Counted from the stretch's first letter, positions 1 to 7,451 are shown. The stretch: 20,270 bases of DNA from an uncultured Lachnospiraceae bacterium (GCA_910585935.1 CAJUHN010000044.1:1-20270); one strand, 5' to 3'. The notes: generated from the letters alone by a model not told the origin. Program-made: numbers and translations.

Positions 1-111
1 AGACGTAACGGTACTAAATTCGCGGTTTCGCTTCTTGCGAAACTGCTCATTAAGTGCCGACGTCTTCCAAGGGTCTTCTTTTGGAATACTTCCCTGCCGC
101 AAGCTGCTTTT
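1..111 (+). repeat. Structured palindromic repeat, copy A (5' part cut off by window edge)
   Basis: This is the 3' two thirds of the repeat described under copy B. It starts in the GACGT stem, has the CGGTACT / AGTGCCG stem, and carries its own apical hairpin, GTTTCGC-TTCTT-GCGAAAC, extended outward by three more positions with one G-T pair. The 3' conserved block follows (ACGTCTTCCAAGGGTCTTC), then the right half of the outer stem (81-98). Its GTCTTC arm matches the variant seen in copy C rather than the common GGCTTC. The 3' boundary reads AGCTGCTTTT instead of GCTAGTTT, so the end is somewhat diverged. No facing partner lies downstream before purE. Confidence 0.85.
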
Positions 112-329
112 TCTCATGGGCTAGATATATCGTTGTATTAACTTTTGAGTAAATAATAGATTTATTAATATTTTTATATTACTAGGTAGTAAAACATATA
201 AATGTGGTTTTATTTGATTATTAATGCAACAATGTACTAATTTGTATGATGTAATAGGGGGTGTGGTGGAAAGGGACAAGGGGAGTATGAAGTAAAAAAT
301 ATACAAGAAGAAAGAGAGGAAATGAAGAA
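112..329. other. purE leader region, no gene seen
   Basis: This AT-rich stretch lies between repeat copy A and purE. CATGGGCTAG at 115-124 recurs just outside repeat copy F (19788-19797), so it may be a further conserved flank of the repeat. A TATGAT at 245-250 could be a -10 box, but no good -35 is present. A purine-rich ribosome binding site (AGAAAGAGAGGAAATGAAGAA) precedes the purE start. I see no purine-riboswitch core here. Confidence 0.4.
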
Positions 330-842
330 ATGGCAAAAGTAGGAATTATTATGGGAAGTGATTCGGATCTTCCTATTATGAGTAAGGCGTGTGATATTTT
401 AGAGAAATTGGGAATTTCATTTGATGTTACTGTGATTTCAGCACATAGAATGCCAGATATTTTTTTTGATTATGCGAAATCGGCAGAAGGTAAGGGATAT
501 AAAGTGATTATCGCTGGGGCAGGCGGTGCAGCACACCTTCCGGGAATGGCAGCAGCGATTTTTCCGCTCCCTGTTATCGGTGTTCCGATTGAAACAAAGG
601 CATTGGGAGGAGTGGATTCTCTTTATTCGATTGTGCAGATGCCATCTGGCATACCAGTTGCTACAGTAGCCATTAATGGAGCGGCAAATGCTGGGCTTTT
701 AGCTGCAAAAATATTGGCGACATCTGACAGTGAGTTATTAGAAAAATTAAAACAATATTCAGAAGAGTTAAAACAAGGAGTTGTAAAAAAAGCAGAAAAA
801 TTAGATGGAATAGGGTATCAAGAATATTTAAAGCAGATGTAG
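330..842 (+). CDS. purE: PurE, N5-carboxyaminoimidazole ribonucleotide mutase
   Basis: This cytosolic enzyme of de novo purine synthesis moves the carboxyl group of N5-CAIR to give CAIR (class I PurE). The 170-residue length is normal for the family. Family motifs are clear: MGSDSDLP at residues 8-15 (phosphate-binding loop), SAHR at 37-40, and GGAAHLPGM at 65-73 containing the conserved His. The ATG at 330 has a purine-rich Shine-Dalgarno region a few bases upstream. The gene stands alone: the next gene is on the opposite strand, and purM lies 3.6 kb downstream behind an accessory block and two repeats. No purK or purC is nearby. The assignment is very secure. Confidence 0.97.
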   Translation: MAKVGIIMGSDSDLPIMSKACDILEKLGISFDVTVISAHRMPDIFFDYAKSAEGKGYKVIIAGAGGAAHLPGMAAAIFPLPVIGVPIETKALGGVDSLYSIVQMPSGIPVATVAINGAANAGLLAAKILATSDSELLEKLKQYSEELKQGVVKKAEKLDGIGYQEYLKQM

Positions 843-1006
843 AATTGATAAAGTTAGATAAATGGGTTTCGCTATTTGATAGGAAATGAATCATAGTGAG
901 AGAGCAGAGGTTATATGATTGTTAAAGCTGTTTAGATGAGTTTAATATAAAATAGCAAGAATTGTATTATTTATAGAAATTGGAAGATGAATTGCAAAAA
1001 TTATCC

Positions 1007-1040
1007 TAGGGTGTGGCGGTTGCCATGCCCTGTATTTTTC
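1007..1040 (+). terminator. Probable intrinsic terminator downstream of purE
   Basis: A GC-rich hairpin GGGTGTGGC-GGTT-GCCATGCCC (9 pairs including two G-U) is followed by a short T run (TGTATTTTT). It lies about 165 nt past the purE stop and before the end of the convergent MATE remnant. The rest of 843-1091 shows no gene. Confidence 0.55.
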
Positions 1041-1091
1041 TGTGTAAGTCAAAGAAATTCATTTTTTCCTTCCATAAAGGGGAAAGGTTGG

Positions 1092-2134
1092 TTAATCGTT
1101 GCTTGAATTTATATCTTTGATATACATAAATATGCAAATGATTGTTAAAACTGTTTCAACAACGGGCTGTGCTACAATCACGCCATTCAGTTTCAAAAAA
1201 TAATTCAAAATGATTACTCACGGAATAAATAGTGCTACATTTCTTAGCATAGTAATGGTTAGCGATTTTATTGCTTTTCCTAACGCTTGAAAGTAACTTG
1301 TTATCATATTAATAACACCAAGCATTAGAGCTGACAGGCAAAGGATTTTCAAAAAGTATGCTGTTTGTTCAATCAAAACACTATCCTGTAAGAATATAGC
1401 GCCAAGTGGCTTTCCAAAAAGTACAAAGACAACAGTAAATATCACACCCATGAGAATTCCATATAGTATTGTATATTTCACTATATCAGACATTCGTTTT
1501 TTCCATAGTAATAGCCCACTAAAGGAGTAACGCCCTGAGATAATCCTACTGACAGTAAAATTGGAATCATATCAAGTTTATATGCAATTCCATAAGAAGC
1601 TACTGCATTAGATCCATAAATACTGATATAGTTGTTAAGTACAATATTGGAAACACTCATAAGCACTGTAATGAGAGCACCCGGAATACCAATACTTACC
1701 ACATTACGAATCATTTTGGCATTTGGCAAAAAATGTTTAGGTGTTAATGGCACTAATTGATTTCCCTTGTATTCTTCACGAATCATGCAGGCAGTATAAT
1801 ATATTGTTGCACATACAAATCCTAAAGATGTTGCAAGTGCAGCTCCTGCTGTTCCCCAGCCTGCGATAGCTATAAAAATATAATCCAATACAATATTGAT
1901 TACATTTCCAAGCATCAAACCAATAGTGCTTTCTTTTATCAGACCAACTGAACGAAATAAATGAACAAATCCATTTGCCAGCATAATAAAAGGAGCACCT
2001 ATAAAAATATATTTCAGATAATCACAGGTATAAGCAATATTATAAATAAGAGTTGTAAGTTGTCCCAACATAGCAGGTAATCCAACCCTTATAATTGCTT
2101 TGGAAATATTTTTTTCTTCAAAAACAGATGCCAT
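1092..2134 (-). pseudogene. MATE-family multidrug efflux transporter, decayed
   Basis: Read on the minus strand, translation starts at ATG 2134-2132 behind a strong GGGAGGAGG site and gives MASVFEEKNISKAIIRVGLP, a typical MATE N-terminus. Three lesions follow. First, IYNIA is joined in frame to YTCDYLKY near 2032, removing roughly 90-110 residues (the early transmembrane helices) compared with a usual length near 450. Second, an A6 run at 1497-1502 lacks one base; A7 would restore ...YYYGKKRMSDIVKY. Third, a TGA at 1220-1218 falls after ...RNVALFIP where family members have Gly, yet the frame continues for 41 sense codons (VIILNYF...KDINSSND) to a natural TAA at 1092. An intact ancestor would have been a Na+ or H+-coupled drug exporter in the membrane. 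The product is almost surely non-functional as a transporter. The divergent regulator next door was probably its controller. Confidence 0.88.
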
Positions 2135-2164
2135 ATTTTTTCCTCCTCCCTTGAACTTTTTGTC

Positions 2165-2194
2165 ATTATAATCTAAAATCAATTCAAAAAACAA
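2165..2194 (-). promoter_or_regulatory. Promoter of the MATE remnant
   Basis: On the minus strand a TTGTTT -35 (2194-2189) is followed after 18 bp by a perfect TATAAT -10 (2170-2165), about 30 bp upstream of the MATE start codon. The -35 box lies inside the left half of the palindrome at 2190-2209, so a protein bound there should block RNA polymerase. Confidence 0.65.
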
Positions 2195-2209
2195 GACATA
2201 TGTCTTGTT
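2190..2209. promoter_or_regulatory. Perfect 20-bp palindrome, likely operator of the Crp/Fnr-type regulator
   Basis: AACAAGACATATGTCTTGTT is a perfect palindrome with no spacer, midway between the divergent MATE and regulator genes. It overlaps the MATE -35 box and ends 13 bp before the regulator's ATG. Size and symmetry suit a homodimeric helix-turn-helix protein. It does not match the E. coli CRP or FNR consensus. That the neighbouring regulator binds it is inference from position. Confidence 0.7.
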
Positions 2210-2222
2210 AGAGAGAGGCTTT

Positions 2223-2834
2223 ATGGAAAGAATATATGATAAAAAGAAAATTATAAACTGTATTGCTAAAAGTAAATATCATGCTGTACTTGACTCATTG
2301 AATATAGATTTTTATCTGACAAAATATGAAAAAGGCGAATTAGTGAGTTCACCTTTTCAAAACGAATTTTTATTTCAAATTGTAGAACAAGGCTCTATAA
2401 ACATCTACTTCATTCGTGATGATGGTACACGCTATTCATTATCAAATGGAACTACAGACTACTTTCTCGGAGATATGGATATCTTTTATCCAAAAAGTAA
2501 TAATATTTATGCGGAAGCAGCCGAAAGGCTGACCTGTATTTCATTTTCTATTGAAAAACATAGGGAAATATTGCTCTCCAATAACAAGTTTTTGGAGCTT
2601 ATTTGTAATAGTCTTTCAGCCAAAATTGGAACAATGACTACTATTGATGCTGCTCCTACTTCTCTTACAGAACGGGTTATGTCCTATATGAAATATAAAT
2701 GCAATGATGAAACCTTAAAAGGAATAGAACGAGCTGCTTTTCATCTTCATTGTAGCGCAAGACAACTTCAAAGAATTTTAAATCAAATTGAAGCCGCCGG
2801 ATTAGTCAAAAAATTAAAGGGACATATAAGTTGA
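2223..2834 (+). CDS. Crp/Fnr-family transcriptional regulator
   Basis: The 203-residue protein has a cyclic-nucleotide-binding-like beta-barrel (about residues 20-120, with GELV...FQIVEQGSINIYFI..DG and FLGDMDIF) and a C-terminal winged helix (about 145-203, with ERVMSYM..., AAFHLHCSARQLQRILNQIEAAGLVKK). No FNR-type cysteine cluster is present, so it is not an obvious iron-sulfur sensor; the ligand is unknown. I chose ATG 2223 because GAGAGAGG lies just upstream; the longer reading from TTG 2205 would start inside the palindrome. It is divergent from the MATE remnant, an arrangement typical of a local regulator of an efflux gene. Since the transporter is broken, this gene may be an orphan under weak selection, though its own frame is intact. 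Confidence 0.88.
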   Translation: MERIYDKKKIINCIAKSKYHAVLDSLNIDFYLTKYEKGELVSSPFQNEFLFQIVEQGSINIYFIRDDGTRYSLSNGTTDYFLGDMDIFYPKSNNIYAEAAERLTCISFSIEKHREILLSNNKFLELICNSLSAKIGTMTTIDAAPTSLTERVMSYMKYKCNDETLKGIERAAFHLHCSARQLQRILNQIEAAGLVKKLKGHIS

Positions 2835-2875
2835 TCTAAAGCAGAACTATACTTTTTAGTCAATCTTTAGTTCGA

Positions 2876-3595
2876 TCATTTTCCAAGTTTCTTTTTATCC
2901 TTTTTATCAGTGAGCTGATAGCTGATATCGATGAGCTTCATGATTCTCTCATCGCTTAATGTTTCATCTAAAAGAATAGAAATCCAATATTTATGGTTCA
3001 TATGATATGCTGGATAGATACCATCTTCTTTATGGAGATTTTCTCTATCATTTTCATTGATTTTTAAATTAAGAATATCAACTTCTAAATCATGAGCAGA
3101 TTTATCCAATTTATCTTTTTTTATGTTCATAATAAGACCATACCACTTCGATGTGTTCGCATGACGAAAAGTAGCGGCTGTCTGATAAGATTTTTGTTTC
3201 CATGGAAAATCTGGCTGATCACCATATTTATCATAAATCTGCTTTGTGATGCGATTTGCTTGGTCAGAGGCAAAGAGAATATCTTCATAACATGTTTGAG
3301 CTATATTTGTAAGGATATCTTCATATGCATTTCTCACAGAACAGACATATGCTCCATTCTGGGAAGGAACACGTAATGGCATATATTCCTCATTGTTCAT
3401 TTTGTCAATGACAATTCCAGAAACAAATCCGCTATTGTCAATATTTATAATTGCCCGAAAGTCTTCATTCATAAAATCTGTTTCATAATGATAACCATTT
3501 TGAGTTTCTAATAATCCATATGTCTTGAATTTTGAAAAATCTGGTCTTTTTCTTTGAAAAATTTTGGCTTCAATATCCACTTTCTTTTCCTCCAT
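2876..3595 (-). CDS. MmcQ/YjbR-family protein with an extra N-terminal domain
   Basis: The C-terminal half (about residues 125-235) matches the YjbR/MmcQ fold: FPWKQKSYQTAATFRHANTS, KWYGLIMNI, then DGIYPAYHMNHKYWISILLD and a final helix ISYQLTDK. The N-terminal ~110 residues form a separate domain seen in longer clostridial members; I cannot assign it a role. YjbR proteins have a CyaY-like fold and are often labelled DNA-binding, but their function is not established. The start is uncertain: ATG 3595 has no ribosome binding site upstream, whereas GGAGG sits inside its first codons and is well placed, 8 nt away, for a GTG start at 3580 (VDIEAKIF). The gene converges on the Crp-type regulator with 41 nt between stop codons. 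Confidence 0.82.
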   Translation of the reverse strand: MEEKKVDIEAKIFQRKRPDFSKFKTYGLLETQNGYHYETDFMNEDFRAIINIDNSGFVSGIVIDKMNNEEYMPLRVPSQNGAYVCSVRNAYEDILTNIAQTCYEDILFASDQANRITKQIYDKYGDQPDFPWKQKSYQTAATFRHANTSKWYGLIMNIKKDKLDKSAHDLEVDILNLKINENDRENLHKEDGIYPAYHMNHKYWISILLDETLSDERIMKLIDISYQLTDKKDKKKLGK

Positions 3596-3736
3596 ATTTT
3601 TTTATAGTTAGCCTTTATTTTTTCCCTTGTATTTTATCATTTTTTTAGGGAAAGTGAAATCATTTTTTCTGTTTCCAGTTCTGATTTTAATCATTCATAA
3701 AGACTTTGATGTTGTTCAGGCTGCTTGAAAGTCAAA

Positions 3737-3895
3737 GGTACGCTTACGGTAAGGAACTATTCCAACGAAGCCGCGCTCCCGCTCCGTTCCAGACGTAACG
3801 GACACTAAATTCTCGGCGTGTCACCGCACTGCTCATTAAGTGCCAACGTCTTCCAAGGGGCTTCTTATGGAATAGTTCCTTACCTCCGCTAGTTT
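3737..3895 (+). repeat. Structured palindromic repeat, copy B
   Basis: A full copy, reading in order: 5' boundary GGTACGC; outer stem GGTAAGGAACTATTCCA (3748-3764); inner stem GAAGCC; a small GC hairpin (GCGCTCCCGC); CGTTCCAGACGT; a GGACACT stem arm; a variable apical region; AGTGCC; ACGTCTTCCAAGG; GGCTTC; the outer stem's complement TGGAATAGTTCCTTACC (3868-3884); 3' boundary GCTAGTTT. The outer stem is a perfect 17 bp. Its apical hairpin is the least regular of the family. It faces copy C across 200 bp of AT-rich DNA. Confidence 0.93.
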
Positions 3896-4095
3896 ATTGA
3901 CTTTTCTAATCTATAAAGAGCGAATTTCGTCATCATCTAGGATAGAAAGATTGAAGTCATTTGCAAGACACATCAAGTATTTTTAAAAAGCAATTTAAAA
4001 ATAGTGATAGAACAGAAACTTTTTACTGGAAAATATCAGTATAAATATAGCAATAAACGCTATTACACTTTGCAAATCAAATTAGCCGATGATAT
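3896..4095. other. Spacer between repeat copies B and C, no gene seen
   Basis: This is AT-rich, apparently noncoding DNA. TTTCGTCAT at 3925-3933 recurs at 12392-12400 in the spacer between copies D and E, at nearly the same distance from GCTAGTTT (30 and 26 nt). Together with 3596-3736 and both repeats it makes up the 840-bp gene-free gap before purM. Confidence 0.4.
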
Positions 4096-4254
4096 AAACT
4101 AGCACAGGAAGGAAGGTATTCCAAAAAAAGACCCTTGGAAGACGTCGGCACTTAATGAGCAGCTCTGTAAGGAGTTGCGAATTTAGTACCGCTACGTCTG
4201 GAACGGAGCGGGAGCGCGTCTTTGTTGGAATACCTTCCTTCCTGTGCGGAACTT
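4096..4254 (-). repeat. Structured palindromic repeat, copy C (inverted relative to B)
   Basis: A full copy in inverted orientation: AAACTAGC at 4096-4103 and GCGGAACT at 4246-4253 are its boundaries. The outer stem is a perfect 23 bp (4102-4124 with 4225-4247) of quite different sequence from copy B. In element orientation its inner stem reads AAAGAC / GTCTTT where B and D-G have GAAGCC / GGCTTC, which is a set of paired changes. The apical hairpin is the GCAACTC...GAGCTGC type also found in copies D and E. Confidence 0.93.
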
Positions 4255-4435
4255 TAGCTAAAATGTTCCCCCTTATTAAAACAATAAGCCTTATTATCAC
4301 AAATTCTAATATCATAGAATAGATATATTAGTAATATTAATAAATAAATTAAGGAAAAAATACCACCCAATCATATAAAATTATGATAGAATAAATCTAT
4401 TAGATCAATACTCAATACATTAGGAGGACGAGAGA

Positions 4436-5461
4436 ATGGATTATAAAAAAGCAGGAGTGGATATTGAAGCAGGATATAAAGCGGTTGAATTGATGAAAAG
4501 TCATGTACAAAAGACGATGAGACCAGAAGTTTTAGGTGGTTTAGGTGGTTTTTCAGGAGCTTTTTCTTTAGAATCTTTTAAAAATATGGAAAAGCCGACT
4601 TTAGTTTCTGGTACAGATGGAGTAGGTACAAAATTAAAATTAGCGTTTTTGTTAGATCGTCATGATACTATTGGAATTGATTGTGTGGCGATGTGTGTAA
4701 ATGATATCGCTTGTGCAGGGGGAGAACCATTATTTTTCTTAGATTATATTGCCTGCGGAAGAAATGAACCTGAAAAAATTGCTACTATTGTGAGTGGTGT
4801 TGCAAATGGTTGCTGTCAGGCAGAAGCAGCATTAATTGGAGGAGAAACTGCAGAAATGCCGGGATTTTACCCGATAGACGAGTATGATTTAGCAGGATTT
4901 GCGGTTGGAATCGTAGATGAGAAAGATCTGATCACGGGAAAGGATTTAAAAGCTGGTGATGTTTTAGTTGGTATAAAATCTTCAGGAGTTCACAGTAATG
5001 GATTTTCTTTGGTCAGAAAAGTATTCAGTATGAAGGAAGAGGCTTTAAATGTTCATTATGATTCTCTTGGAAGAACATTAGGAGAAACATTACTAGAGCC
5101 TACTAAGATTTATGTGAAAGCATTAAAGAATGTGAAAAAGGCAGGCGTGAAGGTGAAAGCGTGCAGCCATATTACAGGAGGAGGATTCTATGAAAATATT
5201 CCAAGAATGCTTCCAGAGGGAATTCGTGCATTTGTAAAGAAAGATAGTTATGAGATCCCTGCTATTTTTAAAATGCTTTCTGTAGATGGAGAGATTGCGG
5301 AAAATGTGATGTATAACACTTTTAATATGGGAGTGGGAATGGTGCTCGGTGTTGATTCTGCTAGTGTTGATACAACCATAAAAGCGATTAAAGAAGCGGG
5401 AGAAGACGCTTTTGTATTGGGAGAAGCCAAAGAAGGAGAAAAAGGAGTGACCATATGCTAA
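4436..5461 (+). CDS. purM: PurM, phosphoribosylformylglycinamidine cyclo-ligase (AIR synthetase)
   Basis: This cytosolic enzyme uses ATP to close the imidazole ring, turning FGAM into AIR. The 341 residues match the family length. Visible motifs are SGTDGVGTKLKLAF near residue 58, the DCVAMCVNDIACAGGEPLFF region, GGETAEMPGFY near 137, HSNGFSLVRKV near 185, and HITGGGFYENIPRMLP. An AGGAGG site lies 8 nt before the ATG. The gene overlaps purN by 7 nt, so the two are co-translated or coupled. Repeat copy C lies about 180 bp upstream. No PurR box or purine riboswitch could be recognised in the leader. Confidence 0.97.
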   Translation: MDYKKAGVDIEAGYKAVELMKSHVQKTMRPEVLGGLGGFSGAFSLESFKNMEKPTLVSGTDGVGTKLKLAFLLDRHDTIGIDCVAMCVNDIACAGGEPLFFLDYIACGRNEPEKIATIVSGVANGCCQAEAALIGGETAEMPGFYPIDEYDLAGFAVGIVDEKDLITGKDLKAGDVLVGIKSSGVHSNGFSLVRKVFSMKEEALNVHYDSLGRTLGETLLEPTKIYVKALKNVKKAGVKVKACSHITGGGFYENIPRMLPEGIRAFVKKDSYEIPAIFKMLSVDGEIAENVMYNTFNMGVGMVLGVDSASVDTTIKAIKEAGEDAFVLGEAKEGEKGVTIC

Positions 5462-6096
5462 AGATAGTGGTATTGGTTTCCGGAGGGGGGACAAACCTTC
5501 AGGCGATTATAGATGGGATTGAAAATCAAACCATTCATAACACAGAGATTGTGGGTGTGATCAGCAATAATAGGAATGCATATGCCTTAAAGCGTGCGGA
5601 ACAAAAGAATATACCTGCTGCCTGTATTTCTCCAAAAGATTATGAAAATAGAGCTTTATTTTATCAGGCATTATTAAAAAAAGTACATGAATTTTCGCCA
5701 GATTTCATTGTATTGGCGGGATTTTTAGTTGCGATTCCAGAAGAAATGGTAAAACAATATGAAAATCGTATCATTAATATTCATCCATCTCTGATTCCTT
5801 CTTTTTGTGGAGTGGGTTATTATGGGTTAAAAGTACATGAAGCTGTTTTACAAAGAGGTGTGAAAATCACAGGGGCTACAGTACATTTTGTGGATAGTGG
5901 AACAGATACAGGACCTATTTTTTTGCAAAAGGAAGTATATGTAGAGGAAGAAGATACGCCAGAAGTATTACAAAGACGTGTGATGGAACAAGCGGAATGG
6001 CTTATACTTCCAAAAGCGATTGATTTAATCGCTCAGGGAAGGGTGTTCGTGTCAGGAAATAAAGTATATGTGAAAGAGCATGAAATAGAAAGTTAG
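5455..6096 (+). CDS. purN: PurN, phosphoribosylglycinamide formyltransferase
   Basis: This enzyme transfers a formyl group from 10-formyl-tetrahydrofolate to GAR, giving FGAR. The 213 residues start with the nucleotide-binding VSGGGTNLQAI loop (8-18). The catalytic triad expected from E. coli PurN (Asn, His, Asp) is seen as N108 and H110 in NIHPSLIPSF and D151 in DSGTDTGPIF. The ATG lies inside the end of purM (TATGCTAA) with AAAGGAG upstream. It precedes purD by 47 nt, consistent with one transcript. Confidence 0.96.
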   Translation: MLKIVVLVSGGGTNLQAIIDGIENQTIHNTEIVGVISNNRNAYALKRAEQKNIPAACISPKDYENRALFYQALLKKVHEFSPDFIVLAGFLVAIPEEMVKQYENRIINIHPSLIPSFCGVGYYGLKVHEAVLQRGVKITGATVHFVDSGTDTGPIFLQKEVYVEEEDTPEVLQRRVMEQAEWLILPKAIDLIAQGRVFVSGNKVYVKEHEIES

Positions 6097-6143
6097 TAAG
6101 GTGAGGTTAGGGAATAAGATAGGTGAGAAAGAAGGAGAATTTT

Positions 6144-7451
6144 ATGAAAGTTTTAATTGTCGGGAGCGGCGGAAGGGAACATGCGATTGCTTGGAAAGTG
6201 GCACAGAGTGAGAAGGTAGATAAGATTTATTGTGCTCCGGGGAATGCAGGAATTTCGGAATATGCGGAATGTGTGAATATTCAAGCGATGGAATTTGAAA
6301 AATTAGTGGATTTTGCAAAAGAAAAGAAGATAGACCTTACGATTATTGGAATGGATGATCCATTAGTCGGAGGAGTGGTAGATGTTTTTGAAAAAGAAGG
6401 ACTCCGTGTTTTTGGACCGAGAAAGAATGCGGCTATTTTAGAAGGGTCGAAAGCTTTTTCTAAAGATTTGATGAAAAAATATCAAATCCCTACTGCATCT
6501 TATCAGACATTTGAAGAAGCAGAAGAAGCATTAAAATATTTGAATACAGCAAAATTCCCAGTTGTATTAAAGGCAGATGGGTTAGCATTAGGAAAAGGAG
6601 TTTTAATCTGTAATAACTTAGAGGAAGCCAAGAACGGGGTAAAATCTATCATGTTGGACAAACAGTTTGGGGCAGCAGGAAATCAAATAGTGATAGAGGA
6701 ATTTTTAGTCGGAAGAGAGGTTTCTGTATTATCTTTTGTCGATGGAAATACGATTAAAATTATGACATCTGCACAAGATCACAAGCGGGCAAAAGATGAA
6801 GATAAAGGACTTAATACTGGCGGAATGGGAACATTTTCTCCGAGTCCTTTCTATACCAAAGAGGTAGATGAATTTTGTAAAAAGTATATCTATCAGGCTA
6901 CGGTAGATGCGATGAAAGCAGAAGGGCGTTCTTTTCAGGGAATTATTTTCTTTGGATTGATTTTAACAGAGAAAGGACCAAAAGTTTTAGAGTATAATGC
7001 ACGTTTTGGTGATCCAGAAGCTCAAGTAGTATTGCCTCGAATGAAAAATGATATTATAGAGGTGATGGAAGCTTGTATCAATGGAACATTAGATAAAATA
7101 GAATTAGAGTTTGAAGACAATGCAGCGGTCTGTGTGATTTTAGCTTCTGATGGTTATCCAGAGCATTATGAAAAAGGTTTTCCCATTTATGGGCTGGAAA
7201 ATTTTAAGGACAAAGAAGGTTATTATGTATTTCATGCAGGAACAAAATTAGCGGAAGAAAAGATATTGACAGAAGCTGGTTGTAAGACTTCATACATAGT
7301 ATTGACAAATGGCGGTAGGGTTTTAGGAGTGACAGCAAAGGGAAAAGATTTAAAGACAGCCAGAAAGAATGCTTATCAGGCAACAGAATGGATAGATTTT
7401 AAAAATAAATATATGAGAACGGATATCGGAAAAGCGATAGAAGAAGTTTAA
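6144..7451 (+). CDS. purD: PurD, phosphoribosylamine-glycine ligase (GAR synthetase)
   Basis: This ATP-grasp enzyme joins glycine to phosphoribosylamine, the second step of purine synthesis. The 435 residues run from the N-terminal MKVLIVGSGGREHAIAWK through the ATP-grasp core (FPVVLKADGLALGKGV, IVIEEFLVGREVSV, LEYNARFGDPEAQVVLPRM) to the C-terminal domain ending ...TDIGKAIEEV. I take ATG 6144, with AGAAGGAG 6 nt upstream, rather than the in-frame GTG at 6123. It is the last gene of the purMND run and is followed at once by a strong terminator. Confidence 0.96.
   Translation: MKVLIVGSGGREHAIAWKVAQSEKVDKIYCAPGNAGISEYAECVNIQAMEFEKLVDFAKEKKIDLTIIGMDDPLVGGVVDVFEKEGLRVFGPRKNAAILEGSKAFSKDLMKKYQIPTASYQTFEEAEEALKYLNTAKFPVVLKADGLALGKGVLICNNLEEAKNGVKSIMLDKQFGAAGNQIVIEEFLVGREVSVLSFVDGNTIKIMTSAQDHKRAKDEDKGLNTGGMGTFSPSPFYTKEVDEFCKKYIYQATVDAMKAEGRSFQGIIFFGLILTEKGPKVLEYNARFGDPEAQVVLPRMKNDIIEVMEACINGTLDKIELEFEDNAAVCVILASDGYPEHYEKGFPIYGLENFKDKEGYYVFHAGTKLAEEKILTEAGCKTSYIVLTNGGRVLGVTAKGKDLKTARKNAYQATEWIDFKNKYMRTDIGKAIEEV

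Noticed and set aside
112..329. Purine riboswitch before purE or purM
   Set aside because: I could not find the conserved three-way-junction core in either leader.
2834..2876. Bidirectional terminator between the Crp-type regulator and the YjbR-family gene
   Set aside because: GAACTA/TAGTTC and CTAAAG/CTTTAG pairings exist but are only 6 bp and AT-rich, too weak to call.
3748..3884. Repeats as plain intrinsic terminators
   Set aside because: The stems are not followed by T runs and the internal architecture is far more complex than a terminator. Real terminators are present separately at the neighbouring operon ends.
3737..4254. Repeats as a CRISPR array or retron noncoding RNA
   Set aside because: There is no short regular spacing, no cas genes and no reverse transcriptase; copies are dispersed and palindromic.
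4082..4315. Minus-strand reading frame through repeat copy C, and similar ones at 12579-12939
   Set aside because: These frames run through the palindromic repeats; their similar peptides (such as PRSRSVPDVVVLNSHLLTELLIK) come from repeat identity. There is no ribosome binding site and no resemblance to a protein family.
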